Of a stretch of 64,000 bases of DNA, positions 8,941 to 17,652 are shown piece by piece. The DNA comes from Shewanella frigidimarina (GTDB lineage Bacteria; Pseudomonadota; Gammaproteobacteria; Enterobacterales; Shewanellaceae), in NCBI RefSeq assembly GCF_003797125.1, contig NZ_RKKE01000007.1, positions 1 to 64,000 of the forward strand. The letters run 5' to 3'. Position 1 is the stretch's first letter; each line of letters begins with the position of its first letter. Below the pieces are notes generated by a model. That model was not told where the DNA came from. It worked only from the letters and a program-made list of their open reading frames with translations, and searched no databases. Made by a program: the position numbers and the translations under genes.

Positions 8941-10800
8941 TTACCCCTCCAGCTTAGCGCGATCGCGAACGGCACCTTTATCAGCACTGGTGGCCAATAA
9001 TGCATACGCCTTAAGCGCTAATGACACATAACGTTCACGAGCAACCGGCTTCCAACCTAGCGGACCTTTGGCATCCATCGCAGTGCGACGCTGAGCAAGC
9101 TCTTTATCGCTGACATTAAGTTGAATGCTACGCTTGGGAATGTCGATGGCAATTTGATCGCCGTTCTCGATAAGTGCAATGGTGCCACCTGACGCCGCTT
9201 CTGGTGACACATGACCAATCGATAAACCTGAAGTACCACCGGAAAAACGCCCATCAGTAATTAACGCACATTTAGTGCCTAAACCACGTGATTTTAAGTA
9301 GGTTGTTGGATAGAGCATTTCTTGCATACCCGGACCACCTTTAGGGCCTTCGTAGCGAATAACCACTACATCACCTTCAACGACTTCGCCACCGAGAATA
9401 CCGGCTACCGCATCGTCTTGGCTTTCATATACTCGAGCGCTACCAACAAAGGTTAAGTTAGACTCGTCTACCCCTGCGGTTTTCACAATACAACCATCAA
9501 CGGCCACATTACCTGACAATACGGCTAAGCCCCCTTCTTGGCTAAAGGCAAACTCACGCGAACGAATACAGCCATTTTCACGATCATCATCAACACTGTC
9601 CCAACGACAATTTTGGCTGAATGCTTTCGTGGTGGGAATACCAGCAGGGCCGGCACTAAAAAAGCGGATTACATCTGGATCGTTAGTTTGTTTAATGTCG
9701 TACTTAGCTAAGACTGATTTTAAATCGCCACCATTGTCTGCGGCCACATGCGGTACATCGTTATGGATTAAACCTGCTCTATCTAACTCGCCTAAAATCC
9801 CCATTACCCCACCAGCACGGTGAACATCTTCCATATGATATTTAGGCGTTGATGGTGCAACCTTACATAGATGAGGCACTAAGCGCGATATGCGATCAAT
9901 GTCCGCCATGGTAAAGTCAATTTCCGCCTCTTGCGCTGCGGCGACTAAATGCAACACAGTATTAGATGAACCTCCCATGGCAACATCGAGTACCATGGCA
10001 TTTTCAAATGATTTAAATGACGCAATATTACGTGGCAAGGCAGTTTCATCGTCATGCTTGTAATAACGTTCTGCCAACATCATTACACGGCGACCGGCTT
10101 CTAAAAATAATTCACGACGGTCTTCATGAGTTGCAAGCATTGAACCGTTACCTGGTAATGACAATCCTAAGGCTTCGGTTAAACAATTCATTGAATTAGC
10201 AGTAAACATACCCGAGCACGACCCACAAGTAGGACAAGCACTGCGTTCGATTTGCTTGCTGTCTTCATCACTGACATTAGAGTCTGCACCGGCAATCATG
10301 GCATCGACTAAATCAAGTTTAATAATTTGATCAGATAACTTGGTTTTACCTGCTTCCATTGGGCCACCAGACACAAATACCACAGGGATATTTAATCGTA
10401 GCGCTGCCATTAACATGCCTGGGGTAATTTTATCGCAGTTAGAAATGCACACTAATGCATCGGCACAATGAGCGTTGACCATATATTCAACACTGTCTGC
10501 AATTAACTCGCGCGACGGTAAGCTGTACAACATGCCGCCATGACCCATGGCGATACCATCATCAACGGCAATAGTATTGAACTCTTTGGCAATACCGCCC
10601 GCCTCTTCAATCGCGCCGGCAACCAATGAACCCATATTCTTTAAATGCACATGACCCGGTACAAACTGGGTGAACGAATTGGCAATGGCAATAATGGGCT
10701 TACCAAAATCATTTTCTTTTACGCCAGTGGCACGCCATAGTGCGCGGGCGCCTGCCATGTTGCGGCCTTCGGTACTGGTTGCTGAACGTAATTTTGGCAT
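8941..10800 (-). CDS. ilvD: Dihydroxyacid dehydratase, IlvD
   Basis: This 619-residue Fe-S dehydratase catalyses the third common step of valine and isoleucine synthesis (2,3-dihydroxy acid to 2-oxo acid). The length matches the E. coli enzyme (about 616). Cluster-binding cysteines are visible in SNCDKITPGM and CPTCGSCSGMF. The C-terminal GGTSGLSIGHVSPEAA and the substrate-site KGPLGWKPV motifs are present. AAGGATATTTGCA precedes the ATG. It lies 79 bp downstream of ilvM and one base upstream of ilvA, in the same operon. Confidence 0.98.
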   Translation of the reverse strand: MPKLRSATSTEGRNMAGARALWRATGVKENDFGKPIIAIANSFTQFVPGHVHLKNMGSLVAGAIEEAGGIAKEFNTIAVDDGIAMGHGGMLYSLPSRELIADSVEYMVNAHCADALVCISNCDKITPGMLMAALRLNIPVVFVSGGPMEAGKTKLSDQIIKLDLVDAMIAGADSNVSDEDSKQIERSACPTCGSCSGMFTANSMNCLTEALGLSLPGNGSMLATHEDRRELFLEAGRRVMMLAERYYKHDDETALPRNIASFKSFENAMVLDVAMGGSSNTVLHLVAAAQEAEIDFTMADIDRISRLVPHLCKVAPSTPKYHMEDVHRAGGVMGILGELDRAGLIHNDVPHVAADNGGDLKSVLAKYDIKQTNDPDVIRFFSAGPAGIPTTKAFSQNCRWDSVDDDRENGCIRSREFAFSQEGGLAVLSGNVAVDGCIVKTAGVDESNLTFVGSARVYESQDDAVAGILGGEVVEGDVVVIRYEGPKGGPGMQEMLYPTTYLKSRGLGTKCALITDGRFSGGTSGLSIGHVSPEAASGGTIALIENGDQIAIDIPKRSIQLNVSDKELAQRRTAMDAKGPLGWKPVARERYVSLALKAYALLATSADKGAVRDRAKLEG

Positions 10801-10879
10801 TGCAAATATCCTTGTTTAATGTGGAGCTCGTTACCGATTTGATCACGGATAACGTTCTAATAATGAGTGATAAAAAAGC

Positions 10880-11137
10880 TTAACTGTTTGCTGCTTGATC
10901 CAGTGACACTGCTGGCAAAACTTTACAATGCATCACATCAATGAGTTTATCTAACTGGGTACTTAACAATTCAATGGCGCGTTCGGCCTCAACCCATAAG
11001 TCGACCGCCATACTGGTGTCGTCGTTGATGCGCACCTGCATTTGAGTGACTTTAAATCCACGATGGCGAGTCACACGGAGCACGCGTTCAAGTACCTCGG
11101 GGCGTTGCTGAACGGTTATTTCTAATGCATGCATCAT
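10880..11137 (-). CDS. ilvM: Acetolactate synthase II small subunit, IlvM
   Basis: This 85-residue single ACT domain has the pattern LEITVQQRPEVLERVLRVTRHRGF. It is the regulatory subunit of acetohydroxy acid synthase II. The E. coli protein is about the same length. It overlaps the end of ilvG by ATGA, a sign of translational coupling and equimolar synthesis with the catalytic subunit. A second ATG follows directly at codon 2, so the start could be either of two adjacent codons. Confidence 0.95.
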   Translation of the reverse strand: MMHALEITVQQRPEVLERVLRVTRHRGFKVTQMQVRINDDTSMAVDLWVEAERAIELLSTQLDKLIDVMHCKVLPAVSLDQAANS

Positions 11138-12819
11138 GTTTGCTTCTCCATTTGGTCCATCATGTCACTATTACTCGCACCTGGCGGTACTAAAGGCCAT
11201 ACGTTAAAAATATCATCAATCGATACATGCAGCATGTAAGGACCGCTACTGTTCAACATCTCGTCTAATCCTTGCTCAACTTGATCTGCTCGCGTTATCG
11301 TTCGACCTGGAATATCAAATGCTGATGCCATCAGGACAAAGTTAGGATTGTCAGATAAGTCTGTTTCACTGTAACGCTCTTCAAAAAATAACTGTTGCCA
11401 TTGCTTAACCATACCCAGTTTTTGATTATCAATCAGTAAGATTTTTACCGGCAATTTACGACGCTTAATGGTGGTCAATTCTTGAACATTCATCATAAAC
11501 GAACCATCACCAGAGACCGTGACCACCGTCGCATCAGGTCGGGCAACTTGTGCGCCAATAGCGGCAGGTAAGCCGAAACCCATAGTACCTAAGCCAGCAC
11601 TGGATAAATGATCTTCAGGACGGCGGAACCACATGTGCTGCGCCACCCACATTTGATGCTGGCCAACATCACAAGCAACAACACTGTCTTCAGGAAGTTT
11701 ATTGGCTAAACGGCGTAACATCGCTGGCGCATAAATTAAATCGCCCGGGTGTTGGTAATTCCATTGGTGCTTACGGGATAACTCCTCCACATCAACTTGC
11801 CATTGAGCAATATCCAGTTTTCCAGCAACGGCGGCCGTTAGTGCGGGTAAAACAATGCTAAGTTCAGCAGCTATCGCCACGTCAGCTTGACGTAATTTAC
11901 CAATTTCGGCGGCATCGATATCTAAATGCAACACTTTGGCATTACTAGCAAAACTCGCTAGCCGACCGGTAACGCGGTCATCAAAACGTGCGCCAACCAC
12001 CATCAATAAATCACATTCTTGCACTGCAAGGTTTGCCCCTTTGCCACCGTGCATACCCAACATGCCTAAATAACCTTTAGTGCCATGTGCAATACTGCCC
12101 AAACCTTTTAACGTTGCCACTGATGGAATGCCTGTGGTGTCGATAAACTGACGTAAATGCGCAACGGCGCCAGCCATACCCACACCACCACCAACATACA
12201 ACATAGGCTTCTTAGCGTGTTTAATTAACTCTGCGGCGGCATCTAAGTCAGCCACCAGAGGCTGTAATTCATCATTAACACTTTGAAGGGGGGTTTTGTA
12301 TTCTAATGCTGCAAGTTGAATGTCTTTGGGAATATCAACTAAAACCGGACCAGGACGTCCTTCTGCTGCAATTTCAAAAGCGCGATATAAGGTGGGAATA
12401 AGCTCATTGATGTCGGTGACCATAAAACTGTGTTTGGTGCATGACAACGACATACCTAATACATCTATCTCTTGGAATGCATCGGTACCGATAACACTAG
12501 TAGACACTTGGCCCGTTATGGCAACTAGTGGAACCGAGTCAAGTAAAGCGTCGGCAAGTGAGGTGATTAAGTTAGTGGCCCCTGGGCCTGATGTTGCAAA
12601 GCACACCCCGGTTTTACCACTAGCACGGGCATATCCTACGGCAGCAAACGCGGCACCTTGTTCATGACGGCTAAGCAAGTGCTCTACAGGACCGCCATAA
12701 AGGGCATCATAGATTGGCATAATCGCCCCACCAGGATAACCAAATACGGTTGTCACACCATGTGCTGCTAGTACTTTGATTACTGCATCCGCGCCGCGCA
12801 TTTTCTGTCCTGCTTCCAT
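11134..12819 (-). CDS. ilvG: Acetolactate synthase II large (catalytic) subunit, IlvG
   Basis: This thiamine-diphosphate enzyme condenses pyruvate with pyruvate or 2-oxobutanoate. It has 561 residues and is uninterrupted, unlike the frameshifted ilvG of E. coli K-12. The N-terminal domain carries the catalytic glutamate context LLSRHEQGAAFAA and the GRPGPVLVDIPKD segment. The central FAD-type region and the C-terminal ThDP/Mg motif beginning SGDGSFMMN follow. Two starts are possible, ATG at 12819 and ATG six codons later at 12801; the second has AGGA just upstream and gives the E. coli-like start. Transcription reaches the gene only by reading through the attenuator at about 12905-12930. Confidence 0.97.
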   Translation of the reverse strand: MEAGQKMRGADAVIKVLAAHGVTTVFGYPGGAIMPIYDALYGGPVEHLLSRHEQGAAFAAVGYARASGKTGVCFATSGPGATNLITSLADALLDSVPLVAITGQVSTSVIGTDAFQEIDVLGMSLSCTKHSFMVTDINELIPTLYRAFEIAAEGRPGPVLVDIPKDIQLAALEYKTPLQSVNDELQPLVADLDAAAELIKHAKKPMLYVGGGVGMAGAVAHLRQFIDTTGIPSVATLKGLGSIAHGTKGYLGMLGMHGGKGANLAVQECDLLMVVGARFDDRVTGRLASFASNAKVLHLDIDAAEIGKLRQADVAIAAELSIVLPALTAAVAGKLDIAQWQVDVEELSRKHQWNYQHPGDLIYAPAMLRRLANKLPEDSVVACDVGQHQMWVAQHMWFRRPEDHLSSAGLGTMGFGLPAAIGAQVARPDATVVTVSGDGSFMMNVQELTTIKRRKLPVKILLIDNQKLGMVKQWQQLFFEERYSETDLSDNPNFVLMASAFDIPGRTITRADQVEQGLDEMLNSSGPYMLHVSIDDIFNVWPLVPPGASNSDMMDQMEKQT

Positions 12820-12895
12820 ATGTTGCTCTCTACTTCGTCAATGGTTCTGCTGCTCTACTGTGTAATATTGGGTCTGTGGTTTTACTTAAGCCTAA

Positions 12896-12930
12896 AACTA
12901 AAAAACCCCCGGTCCTTTCGGAGCGGGGGT
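12896..12930 (-). terminator. ilv operon attenuator (intrinsic terminator ahead of ilvG)
   Basis: On the minus strand ACCCCCGCTCC-GAAA-GGACCGGGGGT forms a stem of ten pairs with one C-C mismatch and a GAAA tetraloop. It is followed by TTTTTT. It lies between the ilvL leader peptide and ilvG. The 5' arm ACCCCCGCT is perfectly complementary over nine bases to AGCGGGGGT within the ilvL coding region, which supplies the competing antiterminator pairing. Confidence 0.92.
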
Positions 12931-12960
12931 TTTTGCAATCTGTTTGACTCTTAGGTCAGT

Positions 12961-13047
12961 CTAGTTGCCAAAACGCCACCCCCGCTGTGACTTAATAATC
13001 ACTACGGTAATAATTTCGAGAATGAGAATGGCTGTGTGGTTTAACAT
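12961..13047 (-). CDS. ilvL: ilv operon leader peptide IlvL
   Basis: This 28-codon ORF was read directly from the minus strand: ATG at 13047, TAG ending at 12961. The peptide begins MLNHTAILILEIITVVIIK, with 11 Ile/Leu/Val residues between codons 7 and 18, in line with a regulatory run of control codons. The E. coli IlvL peptide has the same character (32 residues). Ribosome stalling in the Ile/Val/Leu codons during starvation should favour the antiterminator formed by AGCGGGGGT (just downstream of the control codons) and allow ilvGMDA transcription. When these tRNAs are charged, the ribosome reaches the stop and the terminator forms. The function is inferred from architecture; the ORF and pairing are seen. 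Confidence 0.9.
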   Translation of the reverse strand: MLNHTAILILEIITVVIIKSQRGWRFGN

Positions 13048-13383
13048 GTTTTAGACAGTATCCTAAGTTTCTAAATAATTCGTTTGGTTATGTTCAAATA
13101 ACGTTACGGTATAACTAACAAGTACCATAAAAGATTTACCGAACACAACTAAAAAATTGCCTTTGTAAAAAAAATTCAGCTTCCCTGCCGAGACAATGCA
13201 AACAACAACAAAAACTTAACCCATGAGTTCTACTAATAATTAATTAGAACTCAATCTAATATTTGTTTTTTCAGCGTCCCAATCAATAAGATTAGGACGT
13301 TTCGATTGATGCCTGTCCGACAACGGCAACATAAACATGCTGCAAAAAACACTGAACAGGTACTTCACCAGTGACCTTATACG
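13048..13383 (-). other. ilvC-ilvL intergenic region with two hairpins
   Basis: These 336 bp separate the ilvC stop from the ilvL start and must hold the ilvLGMDA promoter. A TTGAAC hexamer near 13095 on the minus strand could be a -35, but the -10 (TTTAGA) is poor, so I do not call it. Two hairpins downstream of ilvC are clear. CGTCC..GGACG (13275-13299) carries an added AATC/GATT stem. GAGTTCTA..TAGAACTC (13225-13252) has perfect 8-bp arms. Neither has a T-run on the ilvC sense strand, so they may protect the 3' end or pause rather than terminate by the intrinsic route. Confidence 0.5.
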
Positions 13384-14865
13384 TTAGCTCGCTTCAACAA
13401 TACTTTTCATATCGGTCATGTAACCACGTAACTCAGCGCCGATATACTCAACCTCTGTATTACGAATTTGTTCATTGACGTCGATTAAGCGAAGGTTATC
13501 AACACCTGTTGCTTGCTCTTTAAGCCCAGCACCTAAATACTCAGATGGCATAGCGTTAACATAATCACGTAACATAGGTACCGCTGCATGGTTGAATAAG
13601 TAACAACCGTATTCAGCCGTATCTGAAATAACCACGTTCATTTCATATAAACGCTTACGTGCAATTGTATTGGCAATCAACGGTGTTTCATGTAGCGATT
13701 CATAATAAGCCGACTCTTCAACAATGCCTGCTGCAACCATGGTATCAAATGCAAGTTCAACACCCGCTTTGATCATTGCCACTAAGAAAATACCTTTGTC
13801 GAAATAGGTTTGTTCATCGATATGTTCAGATGACACAGGCGCATTTTCAAATGCGGTTTCGTTGGTTTCAGCTCTCCAACGCAACAAGTTAGTGTCATCA
13901 TTAGCCCAATCTTCCATCATAGTGCGAGAGAACTCACCGCTGATAATGTCGTCCATGTGCTTTTCAAATAATGGCTTAAGGATAACTTTCAACTCTTCAG
14001 CCATATCAAATGCTTTGATTTTAGCTGGGTTTGATAAGCGGTCCATCATGTTGGTAATGCCGCCGTGCTTAAGCGCTTCGGTAACGGTTTCCCAACCTTG
14101 TTGAATTAACTTGCCGGCATAACCAGGCTCAACACCATCAGCGACCATTTTCTCGTAACCTAAAATGGCACCCGTTTGTAACATGCCACATAAAATGGTC
14201 TGCTCGCCCATCAAATCTGACTTAACTTCAGCCACAAACGATGACATTAATACACCGGCGCGGTCGCCACCGGTAGCACTGGCATAAGCTTTAGCAATCG
14301 CTAAGCCATCACCATTTGGATCATTTTCTGGATGCACTGCAATCAATGTTGGCACACCAAATCCACGCTTGTATTCTTCACGGACTTCCGTAGCAGGGCA
14401 TTTTGGCGCAACCATAACCACAGTAATGTCTGGACGAACTTGCATGCCTTCTTCAACGATATTGAAACCATGTGAATAAGATAACGTAGCACCTTGCTTC
14501 ATTAATGGCATAACCGCATTTACAACATTAGTATGTTGCTTGTCTGGTGTAAGGTTTAACACTAAATCAGCTGCAGGAATAAGTTCTTCAAAGGTGCCGA
14601 CTTTAAAGCCGTTATCGGTGGCTTTTTGCCATGAAGCACGCTTTTCAGCAATGGCTTGTGGACGTAAGGCAAAAGAAATGTTTAGGCCTGAGTCACGCAT
14701 GTTTAAACCTTGGTTAAGGCCTTGGGCGCCACAACCTAAAATCACGACATTCCAATCTTTAATATATTGGCAACCGTCACTGAATTCAGTACGGTCCATA
14801 AAGCGGCATTGTGCTAATTGAGCTAATTGTTGACGTAAATTCAGAGAGTTAAAATAGTTAGCCAT
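13384..14865 (-). CDS. ilvC: Ketol-acid reductoisomerase (class II), IlvC
   Basis: This NADPH-dependent enzyme isomerises and reduces acetohydroxy acids in Val/Ile synthesis. Its 493 residues match the long class II (E. coli-type) form. The N-terminal Rossmann motif is VVILGCGAQGLNQG, and the KARI metal-site helices follow with DLMGEQTILCG and a second, duplicated KARI knotted domain. AGGTGGTATCAG precedes the ATG. It is divergent from ilvY with a 208-bp shared control region holding the IlvY operator, the arrangement in which IlvY with acetolactate or acetohydroxybutyrate induces ilvC in E. coli. Confidence 0.98.
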   Translation of the reverse strand: MANYFNSLNLRQQLAQLAQCRFMDRTEFSDGCQYIKDWNVVILGCGAQGLNQGLNMRDSGLNISFALRPQAIAEKRASWQKATDNGFKVGTFEELIPAADLVLNLTPDKQHTNVVNAVMPLMKQGATLSYSHGFNIVEEGMQVRPDITVVMVAPKCPATEVREEYKRGFGVPTLIAVHPENDPNGDGLAIAKAYASATGGDRAGVLMSSFVAEVKSDLMGEQTILCGMLQTGAILGYEKMVADGVEPGYAGKLIQQGWETVTEALKHGGITNMMDRLSNPAKIKAFDMAEELKVILKPLFEKHMDDIISGEFSRTMMEDWANDDTNLLRWRAETNETAFENAPVSSEHIDEQTYFDKGIFLVAMIKAGVELAFDTMVAAGIVEESAYYESLHETPLIANTIARKRLYEMNVVISDTAEYGCYLFNHAAVPMLRDYVNAMPSEYLGAGLKEQATGVDNLRLIDVNEQIRNTEVEYIGAELRGYMTDMKSIVEAS

Positions 14866-14946
14866 CTGATACCACCTATAAAATTTAGTAATTTGGGACT
14901 CAACATCTTATAAGTCAGCGACCTTAAGCGTTGTGATTGAAGTCAC

Positions 14947-15011
14947 TATAGCGCATGCATATGATTGCTTAAAATGATATATTCGGGACATGACGTTGCA
15001 ATTAATGCAAC
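14947..15011. promoter_or_regulatory. IlvY operator and ilvC promoter
   Basis: GTTGCA-attaa-TGCAAC (14995-15011) is an interrupted palindrome containing the LysR-type T-N11-A pattern TTGCA-N5-TGCAA known for IlvY operators. On the minus strand a -10 TATAGT lies at 14947-14952. A poor -35 (TTAAGC) sits 16 bp upstream of it, as expected for an activator-dependent promoter. The operator centre falls about 63 bp upstream of the inferred ilvC start point, the usual LysR recognition position. The assignment of the protein is from context. Confidence 0.75.
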
Positions 15012-15073
15012 ATGGAATGCTTAACCTAATATTTAACTTACACTCAACTTAATGCGTACTTGAAGGTGCTGTG

Positions 15074-15946
15074 ATGGATATCCGTTCACTTAAAATGTAT
15101 TTACACTTATGCGATAGCCTGCATTTTGCCAAAACGGCGGAGCAATCGCATGTCAGCCCATCAACCTTAAGCCGTGCGTTGCAGCGTTTAGAAGAAGAAG
15201 TGGGCAGTAAATTATTTGACCGTGACAATCGAAGCGTCACTATTACCCACGCGGGCGTTGAATTTAAACGTTTTGCAGAACAGACATTATCTGAATGGAC
15301 CCAGCTGCGCAGTCGTATTGACCCAAGCCAGCAATTTTTACGCGGCAATATTAATTTGTACTGCTCAGTTACCGCAGCTTATAGCCATTTACCGGCACTG
15401 TTAGATCGGTTTAGACGTGAGCATCCCCATGTCGATATTAATCTCAACACCGGAGATCCAGCTAATGCGGTAAACCAAATTCAAAAAAATCGCGCCGATA
15501 TCGCGATTATTGCATTGCCGGAAGCTTTCCCTGCCAGTCTGCATTTTACCCCGATTGATAAAGTACCGATTTCCGTCATTGCGCCCACAATACAATGCCA
15601 AGTTCAGCAATGGGTAAGCCAAGCAAAAATTGACTGGGCTAAACTGCCCTATATCGTACCGGACCATGGTCCCGGCAGAAAAAGGATTGATTTGTGGTTT
15701 AAGCAAATGGGCATAAAACCCAATATTTATGCCCAAGTCTCCGGTCAGGAAGCGATTGTCTCCATGGTCGCGCTCGGCTGTGGTGTTGGTATAAGCCCAG
15801 AAGCGGTGATCCACAATAGTCCGGTACGCGATCGTATCCAAACTCTAGCTTCGCCAATCCCGATCCCACCATTTGAATTAGGTTGTTGCTGTAAAGAAAA
15901 ACGCACCAATGATCCTATCATTCGTGCGTTCTTAGACATCATTTAA
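15074..15946 (+). CDS. ilvY: LysR-type regulator IlvY
   Basis: This 290-residue LysR regulator has an N-terminal winged HTH: MDIRSLKMYLHLCDSLHFAK at the start, then HVSPSTLSRALQRLE as recognition helix. Its effector domain contains YCSVTAAYSHLPALLDRFR, a stretch nearly the same as in E. coli IlvY. The frame also permits a GTG at 15071, but the ATG at 15074 gives the family N-terminus, with AAGG about ten bases upstream. It is divergent from ilvC, its expected target, and may repress itself from the same operator. A low-complexity exit with no strong terminator separates it from the convergent transporter gene. Confidence 0.93.
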   Translation: MDIRSLKMYLHLCDSLHFAKTAEQSHVSPSTLSRALQRLEEEVGSKLFDRDNRSVTITHAGVEFKRFAEQTLSEWTQLRSRIDPSQQFLRGNINLYCSVTAAYSHLPALLDRFRREHPHVDINLNTGDPANAVNQIQKNRADIAIIALPEAFPASLHFTPIDKVPISVIAPTIQCQVQQWVSQAKIDWAKLPYIVPDHGPGRKRIDLWFKQMGIKPNIYAQVSGQEAIVSMVALGCGVGISPEAVIHNSPVRDRIQTLASPIPIPPFELGCCCKEKRTNDPIIRAFLDII

Positions 15947-15978
15947 TGGTGTCGGTTAGATTTTTTATGCTAATTGAC

Positions 15979-17286
15979 TTAAGGCAGAGGCGGCATCTCA
16001 ATGTCTAGCCGAGTAACCAGTAGTTGGTCGACTTTGTATGAATCAATATCGACTACCTCAAATTTGTAACCCGCATAATTGACAAAATCAGTACGTTTAG
16101 GAATTTTGCGCAACATATACATCATAAAACCTGCAATGGTTTCGTAGTTTTGATTATGCGGAAACACTTCAATATTAAATGCTCGCATTACATCAGTAAT
16201 CGGCGTCACTCCATCGACTAACCAGGAATTACCATCACGGGCAACAATTTGTTCTTCACTTTCATGTAATGACCACGCGCCCATAACGGCACTTTGTAAA
16301 TCGTTGGTGGTCACAATGCCGACAACCAATGCATATTCGTTCATCACCACCGCAAAGTCGGAACGATTATTCTTAAAATATTCCATCGATTCTGACAGAG
16401 TCAACGTATCAGGAATAATAAGGCAGTTATGTACTAACGTACTGCCTTTTAAGGTGATGTTCTCGCCGTTAATCACCCTAATCAGCAACTCTTTCGCATC
16501 AACAAAACCTTTGATCATGTCCAGTTGGCCATCACAAACGAGAAACTTATTATGCGGATTTTTAGCAATTTTCTGTTTAATGTCATCTTCACTGTCTTGC
16601 AGTAAAAAATACACTAAACTTTCACGCGCCGTCATTGCAGAGGTTACCGAAACAGACTGCATTTCAAACACGTTTTCCATCATTTGTTGTTCGCCTTTAT
16701 CCATCACCCCAGCTTCAGTACCTGCTGTCATCATGGCGTAAATATCATCATGGGTGACTTGGTCGTTACGTGCTGTAGGAACTTGCAACAATTTAAAAAT
16801 TGCATTGGCCAAGCCATTAAAAATCCACACAAACGGCTTTAACACTTTAATACACAAAATAATTGGCATTACAAAAGTGACCGCGACTTGCTCTGGGATC
16901 ACCATCGCAATTCGTTTAGGCATCAAATCAGCAAATAAAATAAACAACGAGGTAACCGTCACAAATGAACAAATAAAACTCAGCTGTAAACCCCACTCAT
17001 TGCCCAATAAAGGCAACAGTAACTGCTCAAAATGGGGTCTAAAGGCCGATTCACCCACAATACCGCCCATAATCGCGACCGCATTGAGTCCGATTTGTAC
17101 CACGGTAAAAAAGCTGCCTGGATGGGCCTGAAGTTTAAGCACTTTTGCGGCGCGCAAATCGCCCTCATCAGCCATTAATTGCAAACGCATTTTTCGTGAT
17201 GCCGCAAGGGCAATTTCAGACATAGAAAAAAAACAACTAATGCCGATCAGGCACAAGATGATCAATAAATTATCAGAGAGGCTCAT
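15979..17286 (-). CDS. CNNM/CorC-family transporter (DUF21-CBS-CorC_HlyC)
   Basis: This 435-residue inner-membrane protein begins with a DUF21/CNNM domain (about 1-190) holding four hydrophobic segments, the first after MSLSDNLLIILCLIGISCFF. A CBS pair follows (about 205-330, with the MDKGEQQMMENVFE linker typical of the family). A C-terminal CorC_HlyC domain occupies about 345-430. Such proteins are commonly annotated as hemolysin-like, but the family is linked to magnesium or other cation homeostasis. AAAGGTAAACT precedes the ATG. It is single and convergent with ilvY. The exact ion cannot be told. Confidence 0.88.
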   Translation of the reverse strand: MSLSDNLLIILCLIGISCFFSMSEIALAASRKMRLQLMADEGDLRAAKVLKLQAHPGSFFTVVQIGLNAVAIMGGIVGESAFRPHFEQLLLPLLGNEWGLQLSFICSFVTVTSLFILFADLMPKRIAMVIPEQVAVTFVMPIILCIKVLKPFVWIFNGLANAIFKLLQVPTARNDQVTHDDIYAMMTAGTEAGVMDKGEQQMMENVFEMQSVSVTSAMTARESLVYFLLQDSEDDIKQKIAKNPHNKFLVCDGQLDMIKGFVDAKELLIRVINGENITLKGSTLVHNCLIIPDTLTLSESMEYFKNNRSDFAVVMNEYALVVGIVTTNDLQSAVMGAWSLHESEEQIVARDGNSWLVDGVTPITDVMRAFNIEVFPHNQNYETIAGFMMYMLRKIPKRTDFVNYAGYKFEVVDIDSYKVDQLLVTRLDIEMPPLP

Positions 17287-17652
17287 AGTTTACCTTTACC
17301 CGAATACTAGCCAAAATATCAGGAATGTATGTACATATCTTTGTTGCAAAATGGGCAAATGCAAGACCTCAGCCATTTATTAACATTCAAATTAATAAGG
17401 CTAATGATTCAATGCAGATAGAAATAACGAGTGATGGAATATCATTATAGTGTTTCACGACAACAGACCTATTTATACTTGGTCCTTGCGAACTATAAAG
17501 CGACGGTATTCTACTCAACATCAGTCATTTAAACTAGCTTACAAGCACAACTTTATCTCACTTATTTAGCCTTTATCACGCAAAAAAACACATCGCTGCT
17601 AGACTGTAACCACCCATTCATTTGTATATTATTCAAACAAAAGGAATTGTTG
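17287..17652. other. Intergenic region without recognisable features
   Basis: These 366 AT-rich bases separate two divergent genes, the CNNM transporter and comM/yifB. I see no ORF, strong hairpin or clear operator. The AAGGAA at 17641 is the ribosome site of the next gene. Confidence 0.5.

Noticed and set aside
11134..12819. Frameshifted ilvG, as in E. coli K-12
   Set aside because: The frame is uninterrupted over 561 residues and includes all ThDP motifs.
12905..12930. Ordinary terminator of ilvC or an upstream gene
   Set aside because: It lies after the leader peptide and directly ahead of ilvG, with a complementary segment in the leader, which fits attenuation.
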